Origin: Linyphia triangularis
Taxonomy: Eukaryota; Arthropoda; Arachnida; Araneae; Linyphiidae
Assembly: GCA_963978545.1 (NCBI GenBank)
Contig: OZ021723.1
Span: forward strand, 49,678,569-49,742,568
Direction: 5' to 3'
DNA: 64,000 nucleotides
Position numbers and translations under genes: made by a program. The notes beneath the pieces were generated by a model. It searched no databases. It worked only from the letters and a program-made list of their open reading frames with translations, and was not told where the DNA came from. Below are positions 12,968 to 24,053 of the stretch, piece after piece (positions within the stretch are counted from its first letter, which is position 1; each line of letters starts with the position of its first letter).

Positions 12968-13630
12968 TTTACCTTGAATTAATCTTTGATAGTTTTCAAA
13001 AGTCGTCTACTATACGGTCCCTTAAAGTGAGCGTTTTTTACATTTTCTCTAAAAAATCGAGAACTAATAGTCAAAATGGAAAGAAAAAAATTATGGGGGG
13101 GTTTTAGAACATGGTAAATCTAATAAAAGCAAAAAAAATATATGTTTCTATTCAAATTTTTTTTAGTTGCTTTATTAATTAATAATTAATTATTAAAAAA
13201 GAAATTGATTCAAAAGCTGATTGCTATTTATGTTTGGCCATTTACAAACTACCTTTTGAAAAAAAAAAAATACTGAAATATATTAATTATTTAAGTATTT
13301 ATGGCCAAAAAACCAACTTTTTTTTTAACATTAGTTTATCATTTTCTTTTTATCATTTAAATTACAAACCATTCATTAGAAAATTACGAATTTTTGTATT
13401 TCGCATTCTTTTTTAATGCTGAATCCAAATATGGAATAATATTATGAGGTTGCTATTGAACTTTTTAAAGTTTGGTTCTGTTTTAATATGTAGATGACCC
13501 CTCATGATAAAAAAAACTACATACAATTATTAAAAACCTTTCACGATTTACAACGGTACCTTTTGTTTGTTATTTCAACAATTAGAATAAAAGATATAGC
13601 CATCGTTCTGTTTTTTTTTGGGTACTGTAC

Positions 13631-15227
13631 ATATATGGAAAATTACAAAGGATACCTTTTCTAATTTACCACATCATAAATTACTATTTTTAAACATTAT
13701 TTATATAACCTGAGGAAAAATGCAAGTCAAAAAAAGAAGTTTTTTTAAAAAAGGGAATGATATTTTTTGGTCATATTTTAAATTTTTTCTTTTACCACAA
13801 CCATTTTAAGAATTTATGAACTATTTACAAGTTTCTGTTGTGTTTGTTTTTGTCAGGTAGAAATTTGCATTTGAATTTTGACATGGACACACTTGAAAAC
13901 ATATTGAATTCAGTATATAGTGTTTTCAGTATTGGTTGCTGACATCAGGGTTACTATGAAGAGTTGTAATGGACCTTTTGTATGTTTTTCACAATGATGC
14001 AGTGTAGAAGGCAAGATGCAAGCAGTTCTTTCTTTTGTTAATACCACAGTCATCGATGGGGTTTCTTACAGACAAAACATACTTATATCAATCAGTGTAT
14101 ACCTCTGCAATACTTGAGACTTTAAATGTATCACTGCTGCTTTTGATTTTCTGTAAGTAAATTTTAATCGTTCCAATAACATTGTAATTTAGCTAATAAA
14201 TACATTTAACTTGACATGTTTATATAAATTTTAACTCAATAATAGCCATTGAACTTTTTTCAGAATGGATGCTTTAAAAGACCTGTCTCATAGGTTCAAC
14301 TATGCTGTGGTGAAGTAAACATACGGTTAAAACACAGGAGGTATAAAAGTATTTCAAGTATCTGGAGCAGATGTTATACCTGTTAGCGTTGACGCCTGTA
14401 TTAGATTGTTTTTTTCTTTATTTGGTATCACTTGCAGAAGGAAGATTTATAGAAGAGAATTTCTTACAGTTGAAAATTTTCCGAAGTTCATTTTGAAGGT
14501 TGATGAAATTATTCTTTTTACAGATTGATGAACTTGAAAAGTTCTTATGAACAGTCTTACCGAATATGCCGGAAGAAAAGTGATAATATAAATAATATCC
14601 ACACAGGATTGAATTTCTTGAATCTGTTAGAGCTCCTATTTATGACTGAAATAAAAAAGACATTTAAACGGGAGAATTATTTCACTAGGGAAATTCTAGC
14701 TAAGTTAACAAAATATATACATATGTATCTTTTTCTAATGCATAAAATGTATGAGACGTACACATTTTTAACTGAAATAAAATTAAAACAAGAAAATAAG
14801 AAAGTTATTTTTTTTTAATCCCTCAAAAATTTTAATTAAAAAAAGTACGAAACTATAAAAATATGCGAAGTGCATGAAACAAATTTTAAGTCACTGATTT
14901 AAATAAAAGTCTAATATATATAAGATTTATCATGAAAACAATTTAAACAGCTAAATTTATCAGGATATTTGAAAGAGAATATTACTCAACTTTATTTTTG
15001 TTTAATTTAAGGCAGGGCTTTATTTTTGTGAGTAAATAAATCATTTGAAAGCAAAATTATTTATCAAATTTAGCACTGTATGAATTATGAGCAATATTCA
15101 GATCTATGCCATTCATTCATAGAAGTAACATAACACAATAATTTAGCATGATCATGATACATGAAATTATTATATTATGATATTTTATATTTGATTCATA
15201 ATAATTTCATTATTTAAACCAAATTAC
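13631..15227. other. Non-repetitive AT-rich sequence downstream of the beat-like exons
   Basis: This is where a C-terminal exon of the beat-like gene on the minus strand could lie, because the exon at 15228-15462 ends in phase 1. I could not identify one with a convincing acceptor and hydrophobic tail. A plus-strand frame at 14525-14818 is rich in Lys and Ile codons and matches no family I know. Confidence 0.3.
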
Positions 15228-15462
15228 CTTCTCCTGTGTTGAAATCAACGTGAAGATCGGACATCTGCTGTTCGGAAATTTCGGCCTCCAGAACTTCGCT
15301 GGACATTTTTCTCACTTTGGAAAGTGTGGCCGTACATCGAAGTCGCATCTCGTTTTTCTGGAAGTGCCGGTGTTTCACAATGAAGCGCAGACCCAGCTTC
15401 GTCGATACACTACCGTCGCTGTACACGATCTGTTCAAGTGGTAACAGGTACTCTGGTTTGGC
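15228..15462 (-). CDS. Beat-like gene: Ig2 cassette B, second half
   Basis: The exon follows CTGATTTCAG and ends before GTAATT, with length 235 (phase 0 in, phase 1 out). It reads AKPEYLLPLEQ, then SDGSVSTKLGLRF, then HFQKNEMRLRCTA with the second Ig cysteine, then an acidic linker to NTGEG. From the exon start to the HF motif it has the same 34 residues as cassette A without gaps. Without splicing the frame stops four residues later (TAA at 15214-15216). The canonical donor and phase 1 argue for at least one further exon that I could not locate. The intron upstream holds a 147-bp tandem array, an LTR-type insertion and a SINE. Confidence 0.86.
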
Positions 15463-15647
15463 CTGAAATCAGTCAGAAAAAAAAACTAACTACTTAAAAT
15501 TATCTTATCCTGGTGATGCATGTAGTCATAAAAGTGGGCTAGAGTTAGCAAATCAAGGTGTAGTTTAAACGAAAGTTCCAAGTGAAGAATCACCCAAATT
15601 TGGTTTAAGAAAGCAAAGAAAAGTTTCAATTTAGCTTATTTCAAATA

Positions 15648-15842
15648 AGACGACCCATCTGATGGCTGTAGGGTTGGCGTTCTGACCTAGCATGCCAAAG
15701 GTGCCAGGTTTGAATCTCGGGTTAGGCATGGATGTTCGTTGTGGTTTGGAATCAACGTTAAACTGTGGGTCCCGGCCTGATTAGCCGTCATCGTGCATAA
15801 AAATTTGTCATTGAATGTACAAACCAACCAATCAACCAAATA
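15648..15842 (+). mobile_element. tRNA-derived SINE
   Basis: The head has a polymerase III A-box-like GGCTGTAGGGTTGGCG near 15663 and a B-box-like GGTTTGAATCTCGG near 15708, spaced as in a tRNA. A non-tRNA body follows, then a tail with AACCAACCAATCAACC. It lies in the beat-like intron or downstream flank and opposite to that gene. The SINE at 32245-32455 shares the layout and the AACCAACCAA-type tail. Confidence 0.65.
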
Positions 15843-16439
15843 AGATGTTTTTTTATGCGTTTTTTTATATGACTTTAATCTATCCATGAAGGAAAATATT
15901 ATTTGAAATTACTCTCGAAATGCCTACTGATGGCAATGTAAGCTTAATTTCATATAAAAAAATAAATAAATTAAATTGATGATTTTTATTAATACAAATA
16001 CAAGACAAAAATACTGACCAACTACGAAGACTCTTATGTATTGATATATTTTAACTACTGTTAATAATACAAAAACATAGATCCAACTGTATTTTAAAAA
16101 AGTATTTACGCCAGTACAATTTACAATGTGGTCTGGTAAATTTTTCCATTTATCAATCTATTGTAAAATAGCTGTTTTCTATTCATTGAGTCAAAATACC
16201 GCTATGCGTTAAATAAACTAATAAAGCATTATCTTGTATATTTAAAAACTAACATGTTAAATTCCTTCTAGTAAAAAGGTTTTACCTAGAGAAAAGTTTC
16301 TGTAATAATCAATAATTTTAAAAGTAACTAAAAAGTAGAGTTTTTTTTTTATAATAACTCTCCCCTCCCATTTCATTTGAATATTTATGTCCTATAATAT
16401 ACTAACTGAATATACGTTTACTATGGACATTTTAGCATT

Positions 16440-17314
16440 TAAAATACATTCAGGCATTTTACATTTTGGACGTTTGATCCCATTTAGATCCCTAAAATTG
16501 TCAATAAAAATTGGAATACCTTTATGTATGCTTGTCCTTGTTGACATTTGTTCCAAAATTTATAATTGTGATTATATTAGAAGTAGGTCATTGGTATATT
16601 CCTCGTACTGGTTAAAATTTTCAAATATGTGACCATACTGGAAGTGAGACATTGGATAACCCTCGTTTGGAACATTTAGACCCCTTTCGACACTTCATGC
16701 AGTTAATCGAGATTGGAATAGTTTACCTTATTTACACTTGTATCAAATTGCAGAGCTGTGAATTCATTGAAAGTGGAAGTTGGTGCTATTCTTCGTATAG
16801 AACGTTTCGACCCCTTTTGGATCCTTTGAAATTGGTTAATCGACATCGGGGTAGTTGTCTTTTTCTATGCTTGCCTTTGTTGACATTTGTACCAAATATA
16901 AGAGTTGGGACTATAATGAAAGTGGGACATTTGAATATCCTATGTTTGGAACGTTTGACCCATTTTCGACTCTTAAAAATGGTTTAATCGACACAGGAAT
17001 TGTTTACTTTTTCATGCCTGTTCTTGTTGAAATTTATACCAAATATGAGAGTTGTATCTTCATTTAAAGTGGGACATTTGAATAACCCTCATTTTGTAAC
17101 GTTTGAACCATTTTCGACCTCTCAGAAATGTTTAATTGACGTTGGACTGGATGATTTTTTTGTGTTTGCCCTTGTTGATATTTGAACCAAATATCCGAGT
17201 GATGGGTAAGTGGTGCTTTTGAATATCCCTCTTTGGAGCATTGGACCTTTTTTTGACCCCTTTAATTTGGTTAATCGGAATATATTACTTTTCTATATAT
17301 CTATTTTAACATTT
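16440..17314 (+). repeat. Tandem repeat, unit about 147 bp, array 1
   Basis: Diverged units share the phrases GTGGGACATTTGAATA, GGAACGTTTGACC, GGTTAATCGA and CTTGTTGACATTTGTACC. The last phrase recurs at about 16878, 17025 and 17171, so the period is 146-147 bp. The unit is non-coding in any consistent frame. The array sits in the intron between the two exons of cassette B. It is cut at 17314 by the insertion and resumes at 19150. Confidence 0.8.
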
Positions 17315-17978
17315 TGTTGGACGGTTGAATGCCTCCTTCTGATTAAGGTCGTAGTACATTGCGTTTGGGCCTAGTAACTAAATCCGTGATAATATAATTA
17401 TACAATAACTCAAGTTATCTGAAACTCATAACAACAAACACTTGCTAAATAAATAACTACTTTAATTCTGATCTAAATTAGTGATACAAAAATACAAAGT
17501 TACAATTACTCAAGGAACACATTAAATCAAAACTGGTTCAAGAACAAATATATATAAATCAATTTGTTCCAATTAAATAAAATAAAATCTCGACTGGAAA
17601 ACTATATGTAAATGGACTTACATGGACTCAGCACCATCATCAATTTCTCGTTCTCAGAAAACATCTTAAGGATAGTTGTGTACTGACATATTCAGAATTG
17701 TCAACTCTCTATATTAATTGTTAACGGGGCCAAGTCCCTGCATCTCCATTTTCCACACTAAAACTCATTTTAAAATCATGCTTAACGCACCGCCCAAAAT
17801 ATTCAAAATCTTTACTTGAATTGTCAGTTGTAGACCCGCCTATATTTTGGCCTGGCCTTATTGGCTCTAAGGCATTCCTTTATAAAAAATACAGATATTT
17901 CAAAACTCACCACCTGTGTGGTAATAAAACTTTTTAAACCCCTGACTTCTTTGTAACCCGGTAACTAAAAAAAGCAAT

Positions 17979-18080
17979 AAAACCCAGATGTGAAAAGCCT
18001 GGTGTTCAACAGGGGGCTGCTTTTTTAAAACTTCTAAAGAAATCACATACTTAAAATATCATGAAATTGCCTTCCCAACA
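17979..18080. repeat. Direct repeat copy 1, end of presumed 5' LTR
   Basis: It shares AACCCAGATGTGAAAAGCC and GGGGGCTGCTTTTTTAAAAC with 19044-19149. The second copy has CAACAGCAACAG where this copy has a single CAACAG. Confidence 0.85.
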
Positions 18081-19043
18081 TCTCTCTAATTACTCCAGGT
18101 TTTTTCAAACTCTGTTAATAAAGGGGGGGGGGGGGGTGACTCTCCAACGATTCACACACACCTCCGGGGAAAAAAACCCCTCCTAAAACCTAGCTTTGCC
18201 AATAAAATAGTTCATTACCTAACTAACAAACAGAATCCCTTTAACTCAGTAACTCTTGAAGCCTGAACCTTACCAAAAGCAAACAAACGAATGGTTTGTG
18301 AAGCCACTCAATTCAATTAAAATTTCCTTCAGGGAAAAAATATGAATGCAGCAAAATGCTTGCTATGTGATAAGTCTGCCAAGGGAAAAACATGTTTACA
18401 GAATTTAAGAAAATTCACTTAAAAAACTAATACAATTCTTCATAACAGTATGAAAAAAAAAAAAAATAACATTCATCATCAGTATCATTAATTTCCTAAT
18501 AATTACACATATAATAAACAAATCATGTTGACATAAACTCTAGATTCATCTCCTAAGTTTCATATTATAATTAAATCTTAATTCAAAATCTATCAATGAA
18601 TCAACAGTATCAAAAATATAGAGATTTTTCTGAAAATTCTTTTCCTCTCTACAAATTTAAGTCGTTAGAACCCTCATTCATCATTTCAAATTCATTAATT
18701 ACTCCAGATTCCAGATGTGAGCCAGATTCAATTTCTAACTGACGATTGTTCATTGCTAGAAAACAAAAATCCTATCCTTCTTTTTACAGACTCTCAATAG
18801 ATTTTCCAAATGTTAACTAGATTGAAGAGTTATAAAAAAAATCCATGTCAAAAGTAACCAAATACAAATAATAATTATTATTGAATAATTACAAATTCAA
18901 CACTACCATAAGACAGTAACCAAAATACCAAAAAAAAAATAAAAAAAAAATCCATTAAGCAATTAAAATTATCCCATTCTAAGAATAGGTTATTATAAAA
19001 TCACAATATTATAAATTAACTATGCACCTAAAAGAAGAAAAAA

Positions 19044-19149
19044 AACCCAGATGTGAAAAGCCTGGTGTTCAACAGCAACAGGGGGCTGCTTTTTTAAAAC
19101 TTCTAAAGAAATCACATACTTAAAATATCATGAAATTGCCTTCCCAACA
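19044..19149. repeat. Direct repeat copy 2, end of presumed 3' LTR
   Basis: Nearly identical to 17979-18080 apart from a 6-bp CAACAG duplication. It forms the right edge of the insertion directly next to the ATTT target duplication. Confidence 0.85.
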
Positions 19150-19320
19150 ATTTGTACCTAATATCATAGTTGTGACTGTATTGGTAGTGGGACTTTTGAA
19201 TATCCCCCGTTTAGAACATTTGTGACCCCTTTTCGATAGCTTAAAGTTGGCTAATCGAGATAGGAATAGCTTACTTTTTCAATGTTTTTCTTTGTTGATA
19301 TTTGTACCAATTAGGGGATG
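19150..19320 (+). repeat. Tandem repeat, remainder of array 1
   Basis: It continues the unit with ATTTGTACCTAATATCATAGTTGTG, GTGGGACTTTTGAATA and CTTTGTTGATATTTGTACC. It is what is left of the array to the right of the insertion, and ends about 130 bp before exon 19450-19583. Confidence 0.75.
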
Positions 19321-19449
19321 ATGCCTATAATCTCTATAATTAATGGCTTAAATTTTAATAATTTTATTTTGAAGAAATGTTTTTTACTATAACTTAAGGT
19401 TCAATTAAAGTTCAATAACTTATTTTGCTTAGTTTTAGTAGACGCATAC

Positions 19450-19583
19450 TTCTCTGTCGTTAATGTACCAATGTAGTTCTGCTGGTGGCTGTGACTTGGA
19501 CGCCGCACATTTTATATCAACTACGTCTCCAACGTTGTATTTGCTCTTTCCTCCAATGATTGAGGGTCCATCTTTTTCAGCAT
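19450..19583 (-). CDS. Beat-like gene: Ig2 cassette B, first half
   Basis: The exon follows TTTTGCATAG and ends before GTATGC, with length 134 (phase 1 in, phase 0 out), identical to cassette A. It encodes GPSIIGGKSKY, VGDVVDIKCAAS, then PPAELHWYINDRE, a Beat-type Ig2 start with its cysteine and tryptophan. It lies only 690 bp after cassette A. No Ig1 exons lie between, so if it is functional it must use the shared Ig1 or follow A in series. It is too diverged from A to be a recent duplicate. Confidence 0.86.
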
Positions 19584-20273
19584 CTATGCAAAACGAATGA
19601 GTCTAAATATTGATACTCTCAAACCATACATTTTATAGTTTTCAAAAGAAAATAATTGGTTAAAGGGAATAGCGTAAGCAAGTTCATTAAATTTTCACGA
19701 AATAAACTATTTGGTACATATTGAATTTCTAATAAACGCTTTTATGATGTTCACTTGAACAACATATTATTAAAGCTGTTAGATATTTTGAGATGTCTGT
19801 GAATCACAACAAGCATTTTATACAAAACATTCCACAATTTTATTCAGCGTTCAAAAATATCGTCATCATACGAACACGAACAGCAAAAACTTAAAACTGA
19901 AAAAACGGTGTTCTATAATCACAACGCGGTGTTCTAAAAATAAAACACAAACTGTTGCCACAAAACAACCAGCAAAATAATTGTTTCAGTAATTATTGCA
20001 ATTTACATAAAAATGTACAAAAACTAAATAATTATCTAACAAAAGTAAATTAAAATATAATACTGATAAGGAAATTTGTCTATTTACAATGGTCACAAAT
20101 CAAAAACGTTTGAATTGAGATCTAACTATATGCTTAATATCATTTTTTCATTTGGCTATTTTGAATGTACTTATAAAACGATATTTCATATATAATAGAC
20201 AAACGCTAATATTACAACATCCTCATTCATAGTAGATTATTATTTTTCTTAGTTTTAAATCAGTTCCTAATAC

Positions 20274-20594
20274 TTAAAACTTCAAAGCACCTTTGAAACC
20301 AATAAGACACATTTCAATACAAATTGCATCTTTCTCTTGCATTAATGAACTACTATCCAACCACTCACCATAATCTGAGAATATGGTCTTGTGCGGCATT
20401 GTTGAGTTACTAGAAATGTGGATCTCTTCACTCCTGAGAGTGTGAGCTTGCAGGATAATGGCTTCACATATTAGCTTCATCCTTCCGTCTCTGAAGTGGT
20501 TCGATCTGGCTTTGAACTTCAGGATGAGTTCCGAGGTGAATAGGCCATCTGGAGACTCTTTGGGTGGTGATCGAAACAAATCTTCACTCGCCGC
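20274..20594 (-). CDS. Beat-like gene: Ig2 cassette A, second half and possible terminal exon
   Basis: After a TTTTTATTTGTAG acceptor the frame (phase 0) reads through PDGLFTSELILKF and HFRDGRMKLICEA, the second half of a Beat Ig2 with its second cysteine. The frame stays open to a TAA at 20274-20276, which would add about 45 non-Ig residues ending GFKGALKF, with no hydrophobic tail. Alternatively, a GTAACT at 20410 would end the exon at 20411 in phase 1, just after EEIHIS. Cassette B also ends in phase 1, so this would make A a symmetric module. Sequence alone does not decide between a secreted A isoform ending here and splicing onward. Confidence 0.83.
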   Translation of the reverse strand, partial: AASEDLFRSPPKESPDGLFTSELILKFKARSNHFRDGRMKLICEAIILQAHTLRSEEIHISSNSTMPHKTIFSDYGEWLDSSSLMQEKDAICIEMCLIGFKGALKF

Positions 20595-21598
20595 CTACAA
20601 ATAAAAATTTACAGCAATACAAATACTCATTTTTATTTCTGTAAGATTTTCTGTAGAGATGCTTCAGAGAAATTTAAAGATTATTTTTTTAATTTCTTTT
20701 GGAACCGTTTTCTGAACTTTTTGAAAAACCCATCTAAACGTTGCAACTTTAGTGATCAGCAATGTAGTGTTACTAGACTTGATATCTAAACTCATGTTGG
20801 GACTTGATGGTTAACGTTACAGACAAGAAAATTTGAGCTAGTTTAAGTTGAGATGTTTCTTTTGTCTTTATGTGTTCAAAACTGAAAAAGTTTGCTTGGA
20901 ACACCTGAATGGTTGTGAGTTTCAGAACGTGTTCTAGAGTCTGAATCGCCAGTATGATTTTTGAAGGTGTACATTTAAAAAAATAATTTCCCAACTTTAT
21001 GTTGTTAGTTTATCCATATCTTTTTCAATAAACAAGAATGTGAATGACTATGGAGCCGGGTCGCAAAAATACCGTTGCCTAAATTGTTTAATTGCACCGA
21101 ATGTAAATGTGTGATGGCGTTATCACACTAGATTTCTGTGAAGTGTGTATATTTAAATTTGGGAAGTTTAAGTAGTAGATTGATTGTCTTAAGTTTAACT
21201 CAAGTCGGGTTAGAAACTCAAATCGAAAACTCTTTCGGGTGGTGACCACCGTAAAAAAATAGTTTCTTCGAAAGTAAATTGGTATAAAATTAATCGAGTT
21301 CAAGTACTGAAAAACATGTGTTTATTTTTTCGTAAGAGCGTTTATTATTAAATTAAGTTATTGGGAATTCAACTTGATTTTAACTTTAATGGAAAGCAGA
21401 AAAATTTAAACTCGACTTATTGTTAAGCTTAATAGCTCTATAACCCACTAATTTTGTATTTATAGATTTTTTTTTAATTTTCACCCACACACACCTATTT
21501 TAACAGAAATACAGTCTTTTATATATAAAATATTTGATTTATATACGTCAAAAATAAGTGAAAAATGTAAAAACTCCAATGCAGAAGAATTCATTTAC

Positions 21599-21732
21599 TT
21601 CTTGGTCATTTATCCACCATTTTAGAAAGGCTTGAGGTCTGGAAGGGGCCGATACGCACGAAAGGTTGACTGTCTCACCTCTAAAGTACTGGTGTTTCAC
21701 TCCATGGATCACTGGGACTGAATTTGGATTTA
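21599..21732 (-). CDS. Beat-like gene: Ig2 cassette A, first half
   Basis: The exon follows TGTTTCCCACAG and ends before GTAAATG, with length 134 (phase 1 in, phase 0 out). It encodes VPVIHGVKHQYFRGETVNLSC, then PSRPQAFLKWWINDQE. The cysteine and the tryptophan of LKWWIND match the B and C strands of an Ig domain, and W-x-IND is typical of Beat Ig2. The homologous exon of cassette B (19450-19583) has exactly the same length and phases. The two encode 45 residues each, of which I count 17 identical with no gap. The intron upstream contains the Ty3-type retrotransposon. Confidence 0.87.
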
Positions 21733-22998
21733 CTGTGGGAAACAGGAGAAAAAGAACGAAGAAAAATAGTCAAGTCTCACGTCACAATAAAAAAGTGTCA
21801 AAATTAAAATATTTTCATTTTGGCTTAAAAATTTGTCATTTTAGCTTTGAGTCAGTATCGATGGTTTTAATTTATGTATATTGTGGAATGGGTGGAAGAG
21901 ATATTGATAGAGAATAGTTAAGCTTTAACTGTATAAAGTAATTAAAATTAATTAATGAACGTCTTTCTTTGCTTTGAATGTAGATAAAAGTAAACTGATT
22001 AAAAGGAAAAAAAAAGAAAGAAAAAAAAAAAAAAAAAAAAAAAAGTAGATCGTGGATTTATTTTCTGAAATATACTAAAGTAAGTCAATAATGTCTTATT
22101 GGTAACATGCAATGATATTTAATAGTTTCTTAATCCTCTGGGGGGGGGGATTCTATTTTTTTTATGCAAAGGAAAGGCAAAATAAAGTTAAAACTAAATA
22201 CTTTCCTCAACTAATCTTGTTACTTACGCTGGTAAAAACAACAAATGAAGAAAACAGAATACTTAAACTAAAGTTAAGCCAATTATAGCTGGAAAAGAAA
22301 AACTAAACATTTAGCTTAATTCCATACTTAAACCTTAAATTGAACCAATTATTTATAAAAGCTAATTATATCGAGTAAAGATTTCTGAAATACCAAGAAA
22401 AATATTTTATCTTTAATTATCGTCAACAGCAGTTTCTAAGGTAACTTTAAACACCATATTGATCTCCTCGAAATAATGTCTTTTTTAAGAGATAAAACGA
22501 TATTTTATTAACTTTCTTTTAATTTGTTTAACTTTTATATTGTGTTCAGTTATAACGTATGCGATATTTTACAAAAAAGTGTGTGCTTTGGTGTGCTAGC
22601 ATGTTTAGAAATGTTAAAAATGCTTTGAAAACTTGATATTCAAGTGACTACGTTTTGTGAAATCTCCCATACAGTAATATATTTGACTAGTAAAAAGTAC
22701 ACTGTCTCTTTTTCAATATTTACACACTTTTCGCAACGGAAATATTTCAAATACTGATTTCTAAATTTGAGCAAGATTGCCTGTTATGGTGCCTAAGTAC
22801 TTTTCGTAAAGATAAGCTTTTGAAAAATAATTCTAACATTTTTTGCTATGAAATATGACTAAATCGAAAGTAATTTAAAATCTTTCAAGTATATCTGAAG
22901 TAAAACTAATAAGATCAAATTTGTATTTTCAAACGCGAAGGTTATATAATAAATTACTGATTTTAGTAATTTTTTAAAGTCATAATTTGTATTAATAT

Positions 22999-23811
22999 TG
23001 TTGCGTTGTACGGGTTCGAAAGATTTGACGCCAAAGCAGATCAAAACTTGTAGAAATTTATTCCAAAATAACTCTTCACAGTTCTCTTACAGCTCCAGAA
23101 CTTTTCGTTCTAGTAGACACAATACAGCTCTTTTCACCTCAACAGAGCACAAAACAGCAGTTAAAAACTTGACAAACAACTGCTAAATCGCCGCAAAAGA
23201 CAATGCAAAACAGTTCGCTTTAGAATGCTCAGTATCTCAAGTCAGGACTACAGCTCTCACAATGAACGTTGAGAGACAACTAACTCAGTGATTCAAAATC
23301 AACTAAATTCAGTCAACTAACGGACTCAGCTAACAACTAGCTCCGTGACTCAAAAACAGTCAACAACAACTAACTAACTTCACTCACGGCCGGGCTTATA
23401 TAGGGGAAGCTGAACATACGTGAACTTTCAAGAGATAGACATTTGGAGAACTTTCCGGATTGTAGTCGAAAAGTCCTATATACATGTACATGGGAATACA
23501 TGTACCTATACATATACCGAAAATGTCGCCAAATGGTCGCCAAATTTGGCAACAAAAATTAGTCGCCAAAACCATCGCCAACTTGGCTCTATCTCGCCAA
23601 TTTGGCGAGATTCCCATTACCATAATGTTAAATGCCCTGCCCCTTGAAACTCGCTTCCCAGAGTTACCTCTGTAAAACCCGTTTTCAAGCGTTGATATCC
23701 TCACTGCAGGGAAGCAAACCATTGCATTGCCTTATGCGAAATGTACAGAAATTTATCTATTTACAAAATTAGCACTACGAAATATTTACAATTATACAAA
23801 AATTCTTAACA
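22999..23811 (-). repeat. 3' LTR of the Ty3-type element, 813 bp
   Basis: It matches 25943-26882 almost base for base except for the missing internal repeat block and a shorter TTGGCGA cluster (23523-23610). Single differences such as TTCTTAACA against TTCGTAACA at the U3 end show that the LTRs have drifted since insertion. Its TATA box lies near 23394-23403. Confidence 0.9.
23392..23405 (-). promoter_or_regulatory. LTR TATA box (3' LTR copy; same in 5' LTR near 26447)
   Basis: On the minus strand the sequence reads CCCTATATAAGCCCGGCC, a TATA box followed by a GC-rich stretch, about 410 bp inside the LTR from its U3 end. It fits the start of R transcription. Confidence 0.6.
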
Positions 23812-23824
23812 TTGCCCCCCTCCC
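23812..23824 (-). promoter_or_regulatory. Polypurine tract next to 3' LTR
   Basis: On the minus strand GGGAGGGGGGCAA directly precedes the U3 start TGTTAAG. Such a purine run primes plus-strand DNA synthesis in LTR elements. Confidence 0.75.
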
Positions 23825-24053
23825 AAGGACTCCAAGGACTGCAGTACAGTTCCCGGAAAGAAGGCTCAAGCTCTGCAATAGCAAACACTCTGTGTTCATA
23901 ACTAAACTATAAAACTTACTAAACTTACTAATTTAAAGACAGAAACATTACTGAATAAATAAATAAATAATTAAATAAACAATAAACTTAAAAATTTATA
24001 TACACATGTGACCATGGTCTTAATAACTATTTACACTTTATACATAAGGGGGA

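Larger units (their letters stand above)
11641..13630. mobile_element. 2-kb element of family B with inverted termini
   Basis: The left end begins GTACAGTACCC, then an A run, then CAGAACGATGGCTATATCTT. The right end, 13575-13630, is the inverted copy (AAGATATAGCCATCGTTCTG, a T run, GGGTACTGTAC). These terminal repeats are about 55 bp and imperfect. The interior holds the family B body (11800-12125), two tandem copies of about 65 bp (12516-12580 and 12581-12650), the large hairpin at 12582-12917, and a fragment of family H. No transposase was seen, so it is nonautonomous or degenerate. The outer boundary is inferred from the inverted ends; a target duplication is not evident. Confidence 0.5.
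17315..19149. mobile_element. LTR-type insertion inside the 147-bp array
   Basis: The insertion begins TGTTGG and ends CCAACA, and is flanked by ATTT on both sides (17311-17314 and 19150-19153). Removing it restores the array phrase ACATTTGTACC. The last 105 bp or so (19044-19149) is a direct repeat of 17979-18080, which ends in the same CCTTCCCAACA. The simplest reading is a 5' LTR at 17315-18080, a short interior, and a 3' LTR missing its first 660 bp or so. No coding region, primer-binding site or convincing polypurine tract was found; a G run lies at 18122-18136. Its superfamily is not assigned. Confidence 0.6.

Noticed and set aside
16387..17185. Overlapping frames over the 147-bp array as a repeat protein
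   Set aside because: The unit length is not kept as a multiple of three and the frame changes from unit to unit.
23370..23722. Frames in both LTR copies (for example RYMYSHVHVYRTF)
   Set aside because: They lie in LTR noncoding sequence and recur only because the LTR is duplicated.
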